Shown: positions 27,600 through 36,577 of the stretch, one piece after another | Position numbering within the stretch: position 1 is the first letter of the stretch | Layout: every line of letters starts with the position of its first letter | DNA from: Paraburkholderia caballeronis | GTDB taxonomy: Bacteria > Pseudomonadota > Gammaproteobacteria > Burkholderiales > Burkholderiaceae | DNA length: 64,000 nt | Assembly (NCBI RefSeq): GCF_900104845.1 | Contig: NZ_FNSR01000003.1 | Span: forward strand, 868,001-932,000 | Direction: 5' to 3' | Position numbers and translations under genes: made by a program | Notes under the pieces: generated by a model | Databases searched by the model: none | Seen by the model: only the letters and a program-made list of their open reading frames with translations | What the model was told of the DNA's origin: nothing

Positions 27600-28220
27600 C
27601 TATGCGTGCGCGGCCTCCGCGTTTTCGGCCGACTCGTCGCCAAGCAGTTGCCGGCGCGCGGCGGCCATGATCTCGTTCGACAACGCATTCCCCTTCGTCG
27701 CGCGCGCGAGCACCAGCGCGCCGACCAGCGTCGAAATCTCCGCGAGCGCCGCAGCGCGGCCGCCTTCCGCGTCGTCCTGCGCTTCCGGCTGCACCGCGGC
27801 GAGTATCCCGATCAGGTCTTCCAGCCCGTCGCGAAACACGCGCCGCACCGGCGCGCCGTCGTCCTCGCGCGCGACGTCCGCCGCGAGCGTGGCCATCGGG
27901 CAACTGCTGCCCGGCGTCGAACGGTTGTACGACGTCAGATAACCGCGCACCAGCGCCGCCTTCGCGTGCGCCGCGTCCGTCGCGCCAGCGGTCCGCCTGC
28001 GCCAGCGTTCGGCGGAATCGGCAAACGCATGCGCGCACGCGATCGCGGTCAGTTCGCCCTTCGATTCGAAATGTCCGTAGAAGCCGCCATGCGTGAGACC
28101 CGCCGCGCCCATCAGGTCGGCGACGCTGACGCCCAGTCCGCGCTCGCGGATCAGCCGCGACGCGGCCCGCTCGATCGCCGCGCGGTTGCGCCCGGCCTCG
28201 GCCCTCGATACTCGTGGCAT
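27600..28220 (-). CDS. TetR/AcrR-family regulator with a conserved central cysteine
   Basis: The protein has 206 residues. The N-terminal helix-turn-helix VSVADLMGAAGLTHGGFYGHFESKGELTAIA fits TetR. In the ligand domain Cys107 lies in PGSSCPMATLAADVARED. This pattern recurs in regulators of the NemR type, whose Cys106 senses electrophiles, so a thiol-based signal is possible here too. It is divergent from a tautomerase and MaoC gene pair, its likely targets. A7-bp AT-rich dyad lies in the shared promoter region. Confidence 0.88.
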   Translation of the reverse strand: MPRVSRAEAGRNRAAIERAASRLIRERGLGVSVADLMGAAGLTHGGFYGHFESKGELTAIACAHAFADSAERWRRRTAGATDAAHAKAALVRGYLTSYNRSTPGSSCPMATLAADVAREDDGAPVRRVFRDGLEDLIGILAAVQPEAQDDAEGGRAAALAEISTLVGALVLARATKGNALSNEIMAAARRQLLGDESAENAEAAHA

Positions 28221-28348
28221 GGTGCTGACTCTCCTGACGTCTCCGCCTGATAAATGAGGATTGACATATATTTTACACTGCGACGGCGCGACATAAACGC
28301 TGCTGGGGGAACGGACCGGTCGCTACCCTTCGCGTCTTTTCGTGCCAT

Positions 28349-28372
28349 AATAAATTACGGTCATCATTTATT
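28349..28372. promoter_or_regulatory. AT-rich dyad between TetR and tautomerase genes
   Basis: AATAAAT (28349-28355) and ATTTATT (28366-28372) are 7-bp inverted arms with a 10-base spacer, 60-83 bp before the tautomerase start. The related half-site ATAAATGA occurs at 28250-28257, near the TetR start, and its reverse complement TCATTTAT lies within the right arm. The gap is much more AT-rich than its surroundings. It is a likely TetR operator region. Confidence 0.4.
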
Positions 28373-28431
28373 TAAGCGTGCGTCGCCGCTGTCGCCGCAC
28401 CCCGTCGTCAACCCAGTACAGGAGGCTCATC

Positions 28432-28815
28432 ATGCCCATTGTCCGCATCGACATCCGCCGCAATCCCGACCCGACCTACGTGAAGCGCGTCGGCAACGTG
28501 GTCTACGAATCGATGAAGAGCGCGATCAACGTGCCCGATCACGACAACTTCCAGGTGCTGAACGAGCACGACGAACACCATCTCGTGTACGACCCGACCT
28601 ATCTCGGCATCGCGCGGACCGACGGCATCGTTATCATCCAGATCACGCTCAACGAAGGCCGCACCGTCGAGCAGAAACAGAAGCTCTATCGCACGATCGC
28701 CGACGGTCTGCAAAAGGAACTCGGCGTGCGGCAGGAGGACGTGTTCATCGGCCTCGTCGAGGTGAAGAAGGAGAACTGGTCGTTCGGCAACGGAATCGCG
28801 CAGTACGCGACTTGA
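28432..28815 (+). CDS. Tautomerase-superfamily protein (4-oxalocrotonate tautomerase-like)
   Basis: The protein has 127 residues, about twice the length of classical 4-oxalocrotonate tautomerase. It begins MPIVRIDIRR, so Pro2 becomes the N-terminal catalytic proline after methionine removal. The C-terminal half repeats the fold (VEQKQKLYRTIADGLQKELGVRQEDVFIGLVEV). It probably isomerises keto-enol forms of a ring-cleavage or unsaturated acid. CAGGAGG lies 7 nt before the ATG. It is divergent from TetR and followed by MaoC on the same strand. Confidence 0.88.
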   Translation: MPIVRIDIRRNPDPTYVKRVGNVVYESMKSAINVPDHDNFQVLNEHDEHHLVYDPTYLGIARTDGIVIIQITLNEGRTVEQKQKLYRTIADGLQKELGVRQEDVFIGLVEVKKENWSFGNGIAQYAT

Positions 28816-28972
28816 CTGCGATCGCCGCGGCGGCGATGCTGCCCGGCGTGTTCGTGTTGCAGGCGGGCCGCCGCGCGCAACGGCCGGCGCCGCCGCCATC
28901 GGTCATCGACCGCGCCACAGAAGCACGGCCGGGCCAACCCGCCGACGATCATCCATCAGGAGCCCCATCACG

Positions 28973-29434
28973 ATGACGAAACCAGCCATCGAGCCGCTGT
29001 ATCTCGACGACCTCGCGGTCGGCGCGCGTTTTCACAGCGGCACGTACCGGGTCGAAGAGGACGAGATCCGGCAATTCGCGCGGCAATACGATCCCCAGCC
29101 GTTCCATCTCGACGACGAAGCCGCGCGCGGCACGCTGTTCGGCGGGCTCGCGGCGAGCGGCTGGCACACGGCCGCGATCACGATGCGGCTGCTGGTCGAC
29201 GGCGGGCTGCCGATCGCGGGCGGCATCGTCGGCGCGGGGACCGAGATCACATGGCCGAAGCCGGTGCGCGCGGGCGACGAACTGCACGTCGAAACCACCG
29301 TGATGGAGATCACGCCGTCGCGCTCGAAGCCGGATCGCGCAATCGCGCTGTGCCGCAGCGACACGCTGAACCAGCGCGGCGAAACGGTGCAGCGCTCGGA
29401 TGCGCGGGTGGTGGTGTTCCGCCGGCCCGCGTGA
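28973..29434 (+). CDS. MaoC-family (R)-hydratase/dehydratase
   Basis: This 153-residue hotdog-fold protein has the hydratase-2 active-site pattern RQYDPQPFHLDDEAA (Asp and His dyad) followed by GGLAASGWHT. Family members hydrate enoyl-CoA or related unsaturated thioesters. AGGAG lies 10 nt before the ATG. It is 157 bp after the tautomerase gene on the same strand and probably belongs to the same TetR-controlled unit. The substrate is unknown; no other acyl-CoA gene is near. Confidence 0.88.
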   Translation: MTKPAIEPLYLDDLAVGARFHSGTYRVEEDEIRQFARQYDPQPFHLDDEAARGTLFGGLAASGWHTAAITMRLLVDGGLPIAGGIVGAGTEITWPKPVRAGDELHVETTVMEITPSRSKPDRAIALCRSDTLNQRGETVQRSDARVVVFRRPA

Positions 29435-29532
29435 CGACGCGCCCGCGCATGCACGCGGGCAGCGGACATCGGCAAAAAAGAGGATGAAACCGGCGCAAGC
29501 CCGCGCCGCACGCGGCGCGGACCCGGCCGCGA

Positions 29533-31284
29533 TCACGCGCCGAACGTCAGCGCATGGGTGAGGTCGCCCATCGGCTTCTGGCCGCGCGCGCGCATCGAAT
29601 CGTCGCGCAGCTTCAGGCCGTCGAGCGTTTCGAGCCCGAACACGCGCGTGACGAAACGCAGGATCGAGCCCGTGTCGTACACCGTGTGATCGACGTAACC
29701 CTTCTTGGCGAACGGCGACACGACGAGCGCCGGCACGCGCGTACCCGGTCCCCAGCGGTCGCCCTGCGGCGGCGCGACGTGATCCCACCAGCCGCCGTTT
29801 TCGTCGACGGTCACGATCACGACCATGTTCTTCCACTGCGGGCTCGCGCGCAGCGCCTTCACCGCGTGCACGATATGGCGGTCGCCCGACGCGACGTCCG
29901 CATAACCGGCGTGCATGTTCAGGTTGCCCTGCGGCTTGTAGAACGTGACGGCCGGCAGACGCCCCGCGCGCGCGTCCGCGAGGAAGCGGTTGGTGCTCTC
30001 GTCGTCGCCGAGGCCGCCGTCGCGCAGCCGCTTCTCGCGCGCGCCCGTGCCCGGCCCGAGGTTGCTGAAGTAGTTGAACGGCTGATGGTGGTACTGGAAG
30101 TTCGGCACCACCGGCGTGCCGTTCGCGAGGTTCTTGCCGTGCATGTCGAGCGTCTGCTGGAACGCGCCCGCATACCACGCCCATTCGACGCCGCGCTTGT
30201 CGAGCTTGTCGCCGACGTGCTCGTGCGTCTGCGGCGGCACAGCCATCGCGTTCGCGTCGGAACGCAGATCGACCACGCCGTCCGGACCGACCGTCAGCGG
30301 CGTCGGCGCATACGGCGGCATCATCGTGTTGACCGCGTAGCTCAACGTCGTGCCGTCCGCGAGCGTTTCGGGCGGCGTCAGCGCGCTCGGGCCGAACTTC
30401 GGAATGCCATCCATCGCGCTGGCCGGCGACGCGTCGAGCGGCTTCAGGTTCGGATCGTCGGGGCGGCCGCTGACAGTCTCCGCAATCTGGAACTTCGCGA
30501 TGCTGTCGCGCGGATTCCCGTAGCGCGGCGGCGTCGCGGCGGCGAGGTACTGGTGGTTCAGAAACGAGCCGCCGAACGCGCCCTGGAAGAAGTTGTCGCA
30601 CAACACGTATTCGCCCGCGAGGTCCCACATCCGCAGGTCGTAGCTCGTGTTCGCATAGTGGCCCATCGTGAAGCCGGCCGAATCGGCCCACGCGACGAAC
30701 AGGTCGTTCTTGCCGCCGTTGATCTGCATCTGGTTCTGATAGAACACGTGCCACAGGTCGTGCGTGACGAGCGACAGCGGCAGGTTCTCGCCGTTCGGCC
30801 CCTTCAGCGCGAACGGCGCGTTCGGCAGGTTCGTCTGGTACTGCTGGCCCGCGCGGTAGCTGACGCCGTCCGCGACCTGGTCCTTCAGCAGCCAGCCGCC
30901 CGGCACCGGCGGCAGACGCGGCAGCACGCTCCTGCCGTCGCGGTCGCGTTGCAGGTAGTCGGCGGGCTTCAGCGAAGACAGCGGCTTTTCGACGCCAGGG
31001 TAATCGCCGAACAGGTTATTGAAGCTGCGGTTCTCCGAATAGATCACGACGACGGTCTTCACGTGCTCGCGCAGCGCGGCGTCGAGTTCCGCGCCGGCGA
31101 GGCCGCGCGCCGTGCCGCTTTCGCTTGCGCCGTCGGGCGTCGCGCAGCCGGCGAGGCCGCCGCCGACCGCGACCGCCGCCAGCCCGCCGAGGAACGTGCG
31201 CCGGCCGGGATTCGGCGCGGACGGCGTTTTTTCCGCGTCGGACGACGGCGTGGACTCAACGGGCGGCTCTTCCTTTTTTGTCAT
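29533..31284 (-). CDS. AcpA-type acid phosphatase / phospholipase C superfamily, Tat-exported lipoprotein
   Basis: This 583-residue phosphoesterase starts with a hydrophilic head and the Tat motif PGRRTFLGG (Arg28-Arg29). A hydrophobic stretch ends in the lipobox-like LAGC, with Cys47. The catalytic domain opens VVVIYSENRSFNNLFGDYPG, holds the nucleophile region and ends with VIVTVDENGGWWDHVAPP and RVPALVVSPFAKKGYVDHTVYDTGSILRF. These are metal ligands of the AcpA/phospholipase C family. Likely role: hydrolysis of phosphoesters at the cell surface for phosphate. AAGGAA precedes the ATG. It stands alone. Confidence 0.9.
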   Translation of the reverse strand: MTKKEEPPVESTPSSDAEKTPSAPNPGRRTFLGGLAAVAVGGGLAGCATPDGASESGTARGLAGAELDAALREHVKTVVVIYSENRSFNNLFGDYPGVEKPLSSLKPADYLQRDRDGRSVLPRLPPVPGGWLLKDQVADGVSYRAGQQYQTNLPNAPFALKGPNGENLPLSLVTHDLWHVFYQNQMQINGGKNDLFVAWADSAGFTMGHYANTSYDLRMWDLAGEYVLCDNFFQGAFGGSFLNHQYLAAATPPRYGNPRDSIAKFQIAETVSGRPDDPNLKPLDASPASAMDGIPKFGPSALTPPETLADGTTLSYAVNTMMPPYAPTPLTVGPDGVVDLRSDANAMAVPPQTHEHVGDKLDKRGVEWAWYAGAFQQTLDMHGKNLANGTPVVPNFQYHHQPFNYFSNLGPGTGAREKRLRDGGLGDDESTNRFLADARAGRLPAVTFYKPQGNLNMHAGYADVASGDRHIVHAVKALRASPQWKNMVVIVTVDENGGWWDHVAPPQGDRWGPGTRVPALVVSPFAKKGYVDHTVYDTGSILRFVTRVFGLETLDGLKLRDDSMRARGQKPMGDLTHALTFGA

Positions 31285-31593
31285 GTCGGTTCCTTGTTGT
31301 CGTGATCGGGACGGCTGCGCGGCGTGCGGCGGTCCCGTGCGGCCGGCGATGCAGGTTCGTGCCGGCCGGCATCGCGGCCGCCGGCTCCCCGGGCGTGCAG
31401 CGTCAGATGGTACCGTGCGGACACCCCGTTTCGATGACGGATCGATGTCGGCGGGTTTTCAGATCGAAAGGAAACGGGCGGGCACAGGCTGGGACACCCG
31501 CGACTTTCGCGCGCCGCGCAGGCTGCGGCCGGAGCGGAACAGGCGAGCCAAACGACGCACCGTGGCGCATGCGCCGGATTTCGCGTTGCCGCG
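31285..31593. other. Intergenic region, 309 bp
   Basis: The gap lies upstream of the acid phosphatase and downstream of the VOC gene, both on the minus strand. The acid phosphatase promoter must lie here. I see GC-rich self-complementary GCCGGC stretches but no clear promoter hexamers, no PHO-box I can support and no gene. Confidence 0.4.
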
Positions 31594-31980
31594 TCAGTCG
31601 ATCAGTTCGGAAATCTCGATCAGGTTCAGATCGGGATCGCGCACGTACACCGAGCGGATCTTCTGCGTCGCGCCGGTGCGCTCGACCGGCCCTTCGACGA
31701 TCGGCCACCCGCACGCGTGCAGATGCGCAATCACCTGATCGAGCGGCACGCTCGCGATGAAGCACAGGTCGAGCGCGCCCGGCGCCGGCAGATGCGCCTT
31801 CGGCTCGAACTCGCGGCCTCGCACGTGCAGGTTGATCTTCTGGTTGCCGAAGCGAAACGCGATGCGGTCGCCGCGAAACGTTTCGAGCTGCATTTGCAGC
31901 ACTTCGGTGTAGAAGTGCTTCGTCGCATCGGGATCGACGCAGGTCAGCACGAGATGGTCCAGATGATCGATCAGCGCCAT
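31594..31980 (-). CDS. VOC-superfamily (glyoxalase-like) protein
   Basis: This 128-residue protein is of the vicinal-oxygen-chelate fold, made of two beta-alpha-beta-beta-beta units. Metal ligands are suggested by HLDHLVLTC (His near residue 8), the central region with GALDLCFIASVP, and the terminal DPDLNLIEIS (Glu). The start at MALIDHLDH is the only one consistent with the fold. It resembles YwkD-type or lactoylglutathione-lyase-like proteins; no substrate can be assigned. It lies 79 bp beyond the MarR gene on the same strand and may share its transcript. Confidence 0.87.
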   Translation of the reverse strand: MALIDHLDHLVLTCVDPDATKHFYTEVLQMQLETFRGDRIAFRFGNQKINLHVRGREFEPKAHLPAPGALDLCFIASVPLDQVIAHLHACGWPIVEGPVERTGATQKIRSVYVRDPDLNLIEISELID

Positions 31981-32059
31981 GGTCCGGCTCCTGGTTGACG
32001 GCGTCTGCCATGCAGGCACGCCGCGAGTTCCGCGGAAGGCAACGCGGCGACGCCCTGCT

Positions 32060-32548
32060 TCAGCGGCGCGCCGCCCCGCGCGGCTGCGCGAACGCGTCCG
32101 CGAACTCGTCGGAATAGATCTCGGCGAGCGCGACGCGCAACGCGGCCGCGCGCTCCTTTCCATAAACGTCCTCGAAGCGGTTCTGCGCGCTGCGCCACAA
32201 CCGGTTCGACTCGGTCAGCTTCGCGCGGCCGCTCGCCGTCAGTTCGACGCGCCGGATGCGGCCGTCCTGCTCGTCCGCGACCTGCGCGACGTACCCGTCG
32301 CGCTCCAGCGGCTTGATATTGCGCGCGAGCGCCGAGCGGTCGAGCACCATCGCATACGCGAGTTCGGTCATCGTCGGGCTGCCCGCGCGCTCGATGTGCA
32401 CGAGGATCGAGCGTTGCGAGATGCTCAACCCGCACGGCGTCAGCACCGTGTCGTAAAGCTGCGTGAGCCGGCGCGTCGCCTTGCGCAGCGCGGCGCCGTT
32501 GCAGACCAGCGGATCTTTCGGAATCGAGGGAGGCACGCGTCGCTCCAT
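32060..32548 (-). CDS. MarR-family transcriptional regulator
   Basis: The 162-residue winged-helix regulator has SQRSILVHIERAGSPTMTELAYAMVLDRSALARNIKPLERDGYV as the recognition region and a wing with DEQDGRIRRVELT. The start at MERRVPPS was chosen because the upstream in-frame codons overlap the operator region. It is divergent from a MATE exporter. Two GCATATGCC palindromes in the gap make it a strong candidate repressor of both genes, released by a small aromatic or drug-like ligand. The ligand is not evident. Confidence 0.88.
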   Translation of the reverse strand: MERRVPPSIPKDPLVCNGAALRKATRRLTQLYDTVLTPCGLSISQRSILVHIERAGSPTMTELAYAMVLDRSALARNIKPLERDGYVAQVADEQDGRIRRVELTASGRAKLTESNRLWRSAQNRFEDVYGKERAAALRVALAEIYSDEFADAFAQPRGAARR

Positions 32549-32651
32549 GTTTCTGGCTTTGTGGACAACCCGGCCATGCGGTGCCGCCGCGAACGCGCGA
32601 CGAACCAGCCCAGGGCCCGTGGCCGAAGTGTAATTCATCTTGACCGATGCG

Positions 32652-32695
32652 GGCATATGCCATTAAATTGCGCGGACGAAATGCGTGCATATGCC
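32652..32695. promoter_or_regulatory. Paired GCATATGCC operators for MarR / MATE
   Basis: GGCATATGCC (32652-32661, a perfect palindrome) and TGCATATGCC (32686-32695) are centred 34 bp apart. The similarity extends to GCATATGCCA-N2-AAAT-N-G in both. They lie between MarR (start 32548) and MATE (start 32752). The symmetric core suits a MarR dimer, and two sites about three helical turns apart suit cooperative binding. Confidence 0.6.
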
Positions 32696-32751
32696 AACAA
32701 ATCGACGAGTCGCGAAGGACCCGCGACACGTCACCGCCCGACTCCGTGCCC

Positions 32752-34170
32752 ATGACCTCGAACGCCCCGACCGCCGACGCGCTGCGCGCCGCGAATCCCC
32801 GCCTGCGCACGATGCTCGAAGCGCCGGTTCTGCCGACGCTCGTGCGGATGGGCTGGCCGAACATGCTGATGATGCTCGCGCAGTCGTCGACCGGGCTCGT
32901 CGAGATGTGGTTTCTCGCGAAACTCGGCACCAGCGTGCTCGCGGGCGTAGCCGTCGTCGTGCCGGTGCTGATGCTGATGCAGAACATGTCGCAGGGCGCG
33001 ATGGGCGGCGGCATCTCGTCGTCGGTCGCGCGCGCGCTCGGCGCGGCCAACCCGGCGCTCGTCGGCCAGTTGGCGCGGCACGCTGTCGTGCTGAACGTCG
33101 CGATCGGCGTGGTGTTCTCGGTCGCGCTGCTCGCGTTCGCGCGGCCGCTGTTCAGCGCGCTCGGCGCGCACGGCGCGGCGCTCGACGCGGCCACCACCTA
33201 TGGCCGCGTGCTGTTCGCGGGCCTCGTGCTGATGTGGGCGATGAACGCGCTCGCAAGCGTGATCCGCGGCACCGGCAACATGATCGTCCCCGGCATGGTG
33301 ATCTGCGGCGGCGCGCTGCTGCTGATTCCGCTGTCGCCGTGCCTGATCTTCGGCATCGGCGCAGCGCCCCGGCTCGGCGTGGCCGGCGGCGCGTGGGCGC
33401 TGATCGTCTATTACGCGGCCGGCACGCTGATCCTCGGCTGGTACTGCGCGAGCGGCCGCAACGCGGCGCCGCTTGCGCGCGGCCCGCTGCACTGGGCGCC
33501 GATCCGCAGCATCCTGACCGTCGGCGGCCTCGCGTGCCTGAACCCGCTCCTCACGAACGCGCTGATCGCCGCGACGACCGCCGCGGTCGGCGCGCACGCG
33601 GGGATGGCCGCGCTCGCCGGCTACGCGACGGGCGCGCGGCTCGAATATCTGCTGATGCCGGTCGCGTTCGGACTCGGCGCGCCGATGGTCGCCCTCGTCG
33701 GCGCGAACATCGGCGCGGGCCAGCGCGAACGCGCGACGCACATCGCGCTGACCGGCGGCGGCATCGCGTTCGCGATCGGCGAAGCGGTCGGCATCGCGGC
33801 CGCGCTGTGGCCGCATGCGTGGCTGCTGCTGTTCGGCGCGGACGCGCAACTGCTCGACACCGGCACGCTGTACCTGCGCATCGTCGGCCCGTTCTACGGC
33901 TTCTTCGCGCTCGGTTTTTCGCTGTATTTCGCGTCGCAGGGCGCGGGCCGGCTCGTATGGCCGCTCGGCGCGGGCGCGCTGCGGCTCGCGCTGTTCGCCG
34001 GGGTCGGCACGCTCGCGCTCGCATGGACGTCGTCGCTGGCGGTGTTCTTCGCGATCGGCGCGCTCGCGATGGTGCTGTACGGCGTATGCGTGCTGTGGTC
34101 GGTCGCGTCCGGCAACTGGCTCGCCGCGCGCGGCCCGCGCGCCGGCCGGCGTGTGGAATCCCGCCCGTGA
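32752..34170 (+). CDS. MATE-family multidrug/metabolite efflux transporter
   Basis: This 472-residue inner-membrane protein has 12 predicted helices in two homologous halves. The first half opens [30 protein letters not shown] and contains [16 protein letters not shown]. The second half has [33 protein letters not shown], the conserved MATE repeat. It probably exports a cationic or aromatic compound by Na+ or H+ antiport. The start at MTSNAP follows the operator region; 35 upstream in-frame codons would cross both operator copies and are excluded. It is 35 bp upstream of the PanE-like gene. Confidence 0.9.
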   Translation: MTSNAPTADALRAANPRLRTMLEAPVLPTLVRMGWPNMLMMLAQSSTGLVEMWFLAKLGTSVLAGVAVVVPVLMLMQNMSQGAMGGGISSSVARALGAANPALVGQLARHAVVLNVAIGVVFSVALLAFARPLFSALGAHGAALDAATTYGRVLFAGLVLMWAMNALASVIRGTGNMIVPGMVICGGALLLIPLSPCLIFGIGAAPRLGVAGGAWALIVYYAAGTLILGWYCASGRNAAPLARGPLHWAPIRSILTVGGLACLNPLLTNALIAATTAAVGAHAGMAALAGYATGARLEYLLMPVAFGLGAPMVALVGANIGAGQRERATHIALTGGGIAFAIGEAVGIAAALWPHAWLLLFGADAQLLDTGTLYLRIVGPFYGFFALGFSLYFASQGAGRLVWPLGAGALRLALFAGVGTLALAWTSSLAVFFAIGALAMVLYGVCVLWSVASGNWLAARGPRAGRRVESRP

Positions 34171-34205
34171 AGGCCGGTTTCACTTTCCGTTCATCAGGAA
34201 CCCCA

Positions 34206-35135
34206 ATGAAGATTCTCGTACTCGGCGCCGGCGCACTCGGCGGTTATTACGGCGCGCGGCTGATCGAGGCTGGCGCGAACGTGACGTTCGCGGTTCGCGC
34301 CGGCCGCGCGTCGCAACTCGACCGCGACGGGCTCGTCGTGACGAGCCCGCTCGGCGACTTTTCGCGTCCGGTGCAGACGATGCTGGCCGGCGACGACCGC
34401 GGCCCGTTCGACGTCGTGCTGCTCGCGTGCAAGGCCTACGACCTCGACGCGGCGATCGGCACGATCGCACCGGCGGTCGGCCCGGCCACCACGATCCTGC
34501 CGCTGCTGAACGGACTCGCGGTGTACGACCGGCTCGACGCGGTGTTCGGCCGCCCGCGCGTGATGGGCGGCGTGTCGTATATCGCGACCACGCTCGATCC
34601 GTCCGGCGCGATCCGCCATCTGAGCCCGTTCGACCGGCTGTCGGTCGGCGCGCGCGACGCCGCGCACGCGGACACGGCCCGCGCCGTTCACGAACTCGCG
34701 TCGAAGTCCGCCGGCACGCGCACGTTGTCCGGCGCGATCGTGCAGGAACTGTGGGAGAAGTGGACGACGATCTGCGCCGGCGCGGCCGCCACCTGCCTGC
34801 TGCGCGCGACGGTCGGCGAGATCGTGCGGACCCGCGACGGCGCGGACATCGTCACGCGCATTCTCGCGGAGTGCGTCGCGGTCGCGACGCGGGCGGGCTA
34901 CGCGCCGCGCGACGAGGCGCTCGCCGCCGCGCGCGCGACGCTGCTCGCGGAGAACTCGACGTGGGCCGCGTCGATGATGCGCGACATCGCGGCGAACGCG
35001 CGGCGTATCGAGTCGGATGCGATCGTCGGCGACATGATCGCGTACGGCGAGCGGTTCGGCGTCGAGACGCCGCTGCTGCGCATTGCGTTTTGCAGCGTCG
35101 ATGCGTATGCGGCGCGGCAACGCGCGGCGGCGTAG
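34206..35135 (+). CDS. Ketopantoate reductase-family protein (PanE/ApbA)
   Basis: The 309-residue NADPH-dependent reductase has an N-terminal Rossmann motif [19 protein letters not shown]. The [11 protein letters not shown] segment carries the probable catalytic lysine, LPLLNGL follows, and the C-terminal helical domain has [14 protein letters not shown]. Such proteins reduce 2-dehydropantoate to pantoate for CoA synthesis, but genomes often carry several paralogues acting on other 2-keto acids. Location right after a MarR-controlled exporter, not with pan genes, favours a paralogue. It converges on the SDR gene. Confidence 0.87.
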   Translation: MKILVLGAGALGGYYGARLIEAGANVTFAVRAGRASQLDRDGLVVTSPLGDFSRPVQTMLAGDDRGPFDVVLLACKAYDLDAAIGTIAPAVGPATTILPLLNGLAVYDRLDAVFGRPRVMGGVSYIATTLDPSGAIRHLSPFDRLSVGARDAAHADTARAVHELASKSAGTRTLSGAIVQELWEKWTTICAGAAATCLLRATVGEIVRTRDGADIVTRILAECVAVATRAGYAPRDEALAAARATLLAENSTWAASMMRDIAANARRIESDAIVGDMIAYGERFGVETPLLRIAFCSVDAYAARQRAAA

Positions 35136-35158
35136 CCAACCACCGCGCGGGTCTGCAT

Positions 35159-35902
35159 TTACAGCGCCATGCCGCCGTCTATCGTCAGGCTCGACCCGGT
35201 CATGTAGCCCGATTCGTCGCTCGCGAGCCACGCGACCAGCGACGCGATCTCGTCCGGGTCCGCCGCGCGGTTCAGCGGGATCAGCGGCGTGATCCGGTCG
35301 ATGTGCTCGGCCGTCAGGTCGGTGACGGTCGGCCCCGGCTGCACGTTGTTGATCGTGATGCCGCGCGGCGCGAGGTCGATCGCGACGCCCTTCACCATCA
35401 CCGCAACCGCCGCCTTCGTCATCGAATAAACGCTGGAGCCCGGATAGTTGCTGCGCACCGCCGTGTTGCTGCCGATCGTCACGATGCGGCCGCCGCGCGG
35501 CAGATGCGCGACCGCGGCCTGGATCGCGAGAAACACGCCGCGCACGTTGACGGCCAGCATCCGGTCGAGGTCGTCGATGGCGAACGACGCGACGTCGCCG
35601 AGCCGCAGGATGCCCGCGTTGACCACCGCGACGTCGAGCCGGCCGAATCGCTCGACGGCCCGCTCGACGGCGGCGCGGATCGCGTCGGCGTTCGCGCTGT
35701 CCGCTTCGATCGCGATCCCCGCGCGCCCCGCCGCTTCGATCGCGGCGACCGTTTCCGCCGCCTTTTCCGGCGCCGACACATAGGTCAGCGCGACATCCGC
35801 TCCTTCGTGCGCGAGCCGTCGCGCGATAGCCGCGCCGATGCCGCGCGAACCGCCGAACACGATCGCCGCGTGATGATGCAATTTGCCGTTGCTGCTTGTC
35901 AT
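35159..35902 (-). CDS. Short-chain dehydrogenase/reductase (SDR)
   Basis: This classical SDR of 247 residues has the nucleotide site IVFGGSRGIGAAIA, in which Phe-Gly-Gly replaces the usual TGG/TGA. The NAG motif is VVNAGIL, with catalytic Ser in TIGSNTA and the Tyr-x3-Lys motif YSMTKAA. The C-terminal SSLTIDGGMAL matches 3-oxoacyl-reductase-like enzymes. The start at MTSSNG has GAGAGG directly upstream. Its promoter region shares a 26-bp operator-like sequence with the TetR gene behind it, so it is probably repressed by that TetR. Substrate unknown. Confidence 0.88.
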   Translation of the reverse strand: MTSSNGKLHHHAAIVFGGSRGIGAAIARRLAHEGADVALTYVSAPEKAAETVAAIEAAGRAGIAIEADSANADAIRAAVERAVERFGRLDVAVVNAGILRLGDVASFAIDDLDRMLAVNVRGVFLAIQAAVAHLPRGGRIVTIGSNTAVRSNYPGSSVYSMTKAAVAVMVKGVAIDLAPRGITINNVQPGPTVTDLTAEHIDRITPLIPLNRAADPDEIASLVAWLASDESGYMTGSSLTIDGGMAL

Positions 35903-35912
35903 GCCTCTCTCC

Positions 35913-35938
35913 ATTGTGGATCAATCAGTCAAAAACTG
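35913..35938 (-). promoter_or_regulatory. Candidate TetR operator upstream of the SDR gene
   Basis: The 26-bp segment starting ATTGTGGATCAATCAGTCAA matches 21 of 26 bases of 36587-36612 upstream of the TetR gene. It begins 11 bp before the SDR start codon and overlaps where RNA polymerase would sit. It is the likely repression site for the SDR gene. Confidence 0.55.
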
Positions 35939-35943
35939 ACGAT

Positions 35944-35969
35944 AAAAAAACCGGCCGCCATCGGCCGGT
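35944..35969 (-). terminator. Intrinsic terminator after the TetR gene
   Basis: On the minus strand ACCGGCCG and CGGCCGGT form a perfect 8-bp stem with a 4-base loop, followed by a run of T (complement of the A run at 35944-35950). It lies 18 bp past the TetR stop and 42 bp before the SDR start, so the SDR gene needs its own promoter. Confidence 0.85.
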
Positions 35970-35986
35970 GGATTGACAAACCTGGA

Positions 35987-36571
35987 TCAGCGCCGCTTCA
36001 GGCGGCCGACGGCAAAACGCGCCATCGCCTTCAACGCCTTCGGCTCGGTGCCGGCGCGCGCGGCCAGCTGGATGCCCTGCATCGTCAACTGGACAAACGC
36101 GGCGGCCTCGTTCGCATTGACCGTCGCGTCGATCTCGCCGCGCGCCTGCCCGTCGCGAATCCGCGCGGCGAGGCTCTTCGCGAGCGTCGGCCCGACCTTC
36201 GCCCGCAGCGGCGGCAGTTCGGGGTCGGTCGTGCCGAACTCGCAGACGGCGTTGACACCCATGCAGCCGAGCGCGCGATCCGCATCGTCGTCGTGGATCA
36301 GCCCGAGCAGCAGCGCCTCGATGCCCGCGAGCGGCGACGCCGCGCCGTTCAGCCGCCCGAGGTGGCCGGACGTGCTGTTCGCCTGATACCGTTCGAGTGC
36401 TTCGAGATACAGCCTGCGTTTGTCGCCGAATGCGTTGTACAGGCTCTGGCGGCCGATGTTCATCGCCGCCAGCAGGTCGTCGGTCGACGTCGCCGCGTAA
36501 CCCTTTTCCCAGAACACGCGCATCGCGCGGTCCAGCACTTCGTCCCGATCGAATTCTCTTGGTCTCACCAT
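35987..36571 (-). CDS. TetR/AcrR-family transcriptional regulator
   Basis: This 194-residue regulator starts MVRPREFDRDEVLDRAMRVFWEKGYAATSTDDLLAAMNIGRQSLYNAFGDKRRLYLEAL, the standard TetR DNA-binding domain. The C-terminal domain has GCMGVNAVCEFG, common in the YcdC/QacR-like branch. The only start supported by similarity is at 36571. A consensus-like promoter places transcription initiation at or within a base or two of this ATG, so the mRNA is probably leaderless. It is followed by a clean terminator and then the SDR gene it likely represses. Confidence 0.9.
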   Translation of the reverse strand: MVRPREFDRDEVLDRAMRVFWEKGYAATSTDDLLAAMNIGRQSLYNAFGDKRRLYLEALERYQANSTSGHLGRLNGAASPLAGIEALLLGLIHDDDADRALGCMGVNAVCEFGTTDPELPPLRAKVGPTLAKSLAARIRDGQARGEIDATVNANEAAAFVQLTMQGIQLAARAGTEPKALKAMARFAVGRLKRR

Positions 36572-36577
36572 CGGCGC

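Noticed and set aside
34206-35135. PanE as the pantothenate-pathway enzyme
   Set aside because: The family match is good but the gene sits behind a MarR-controlled exporter, not with pan genes, and paralogues are common. I kept the family name only.
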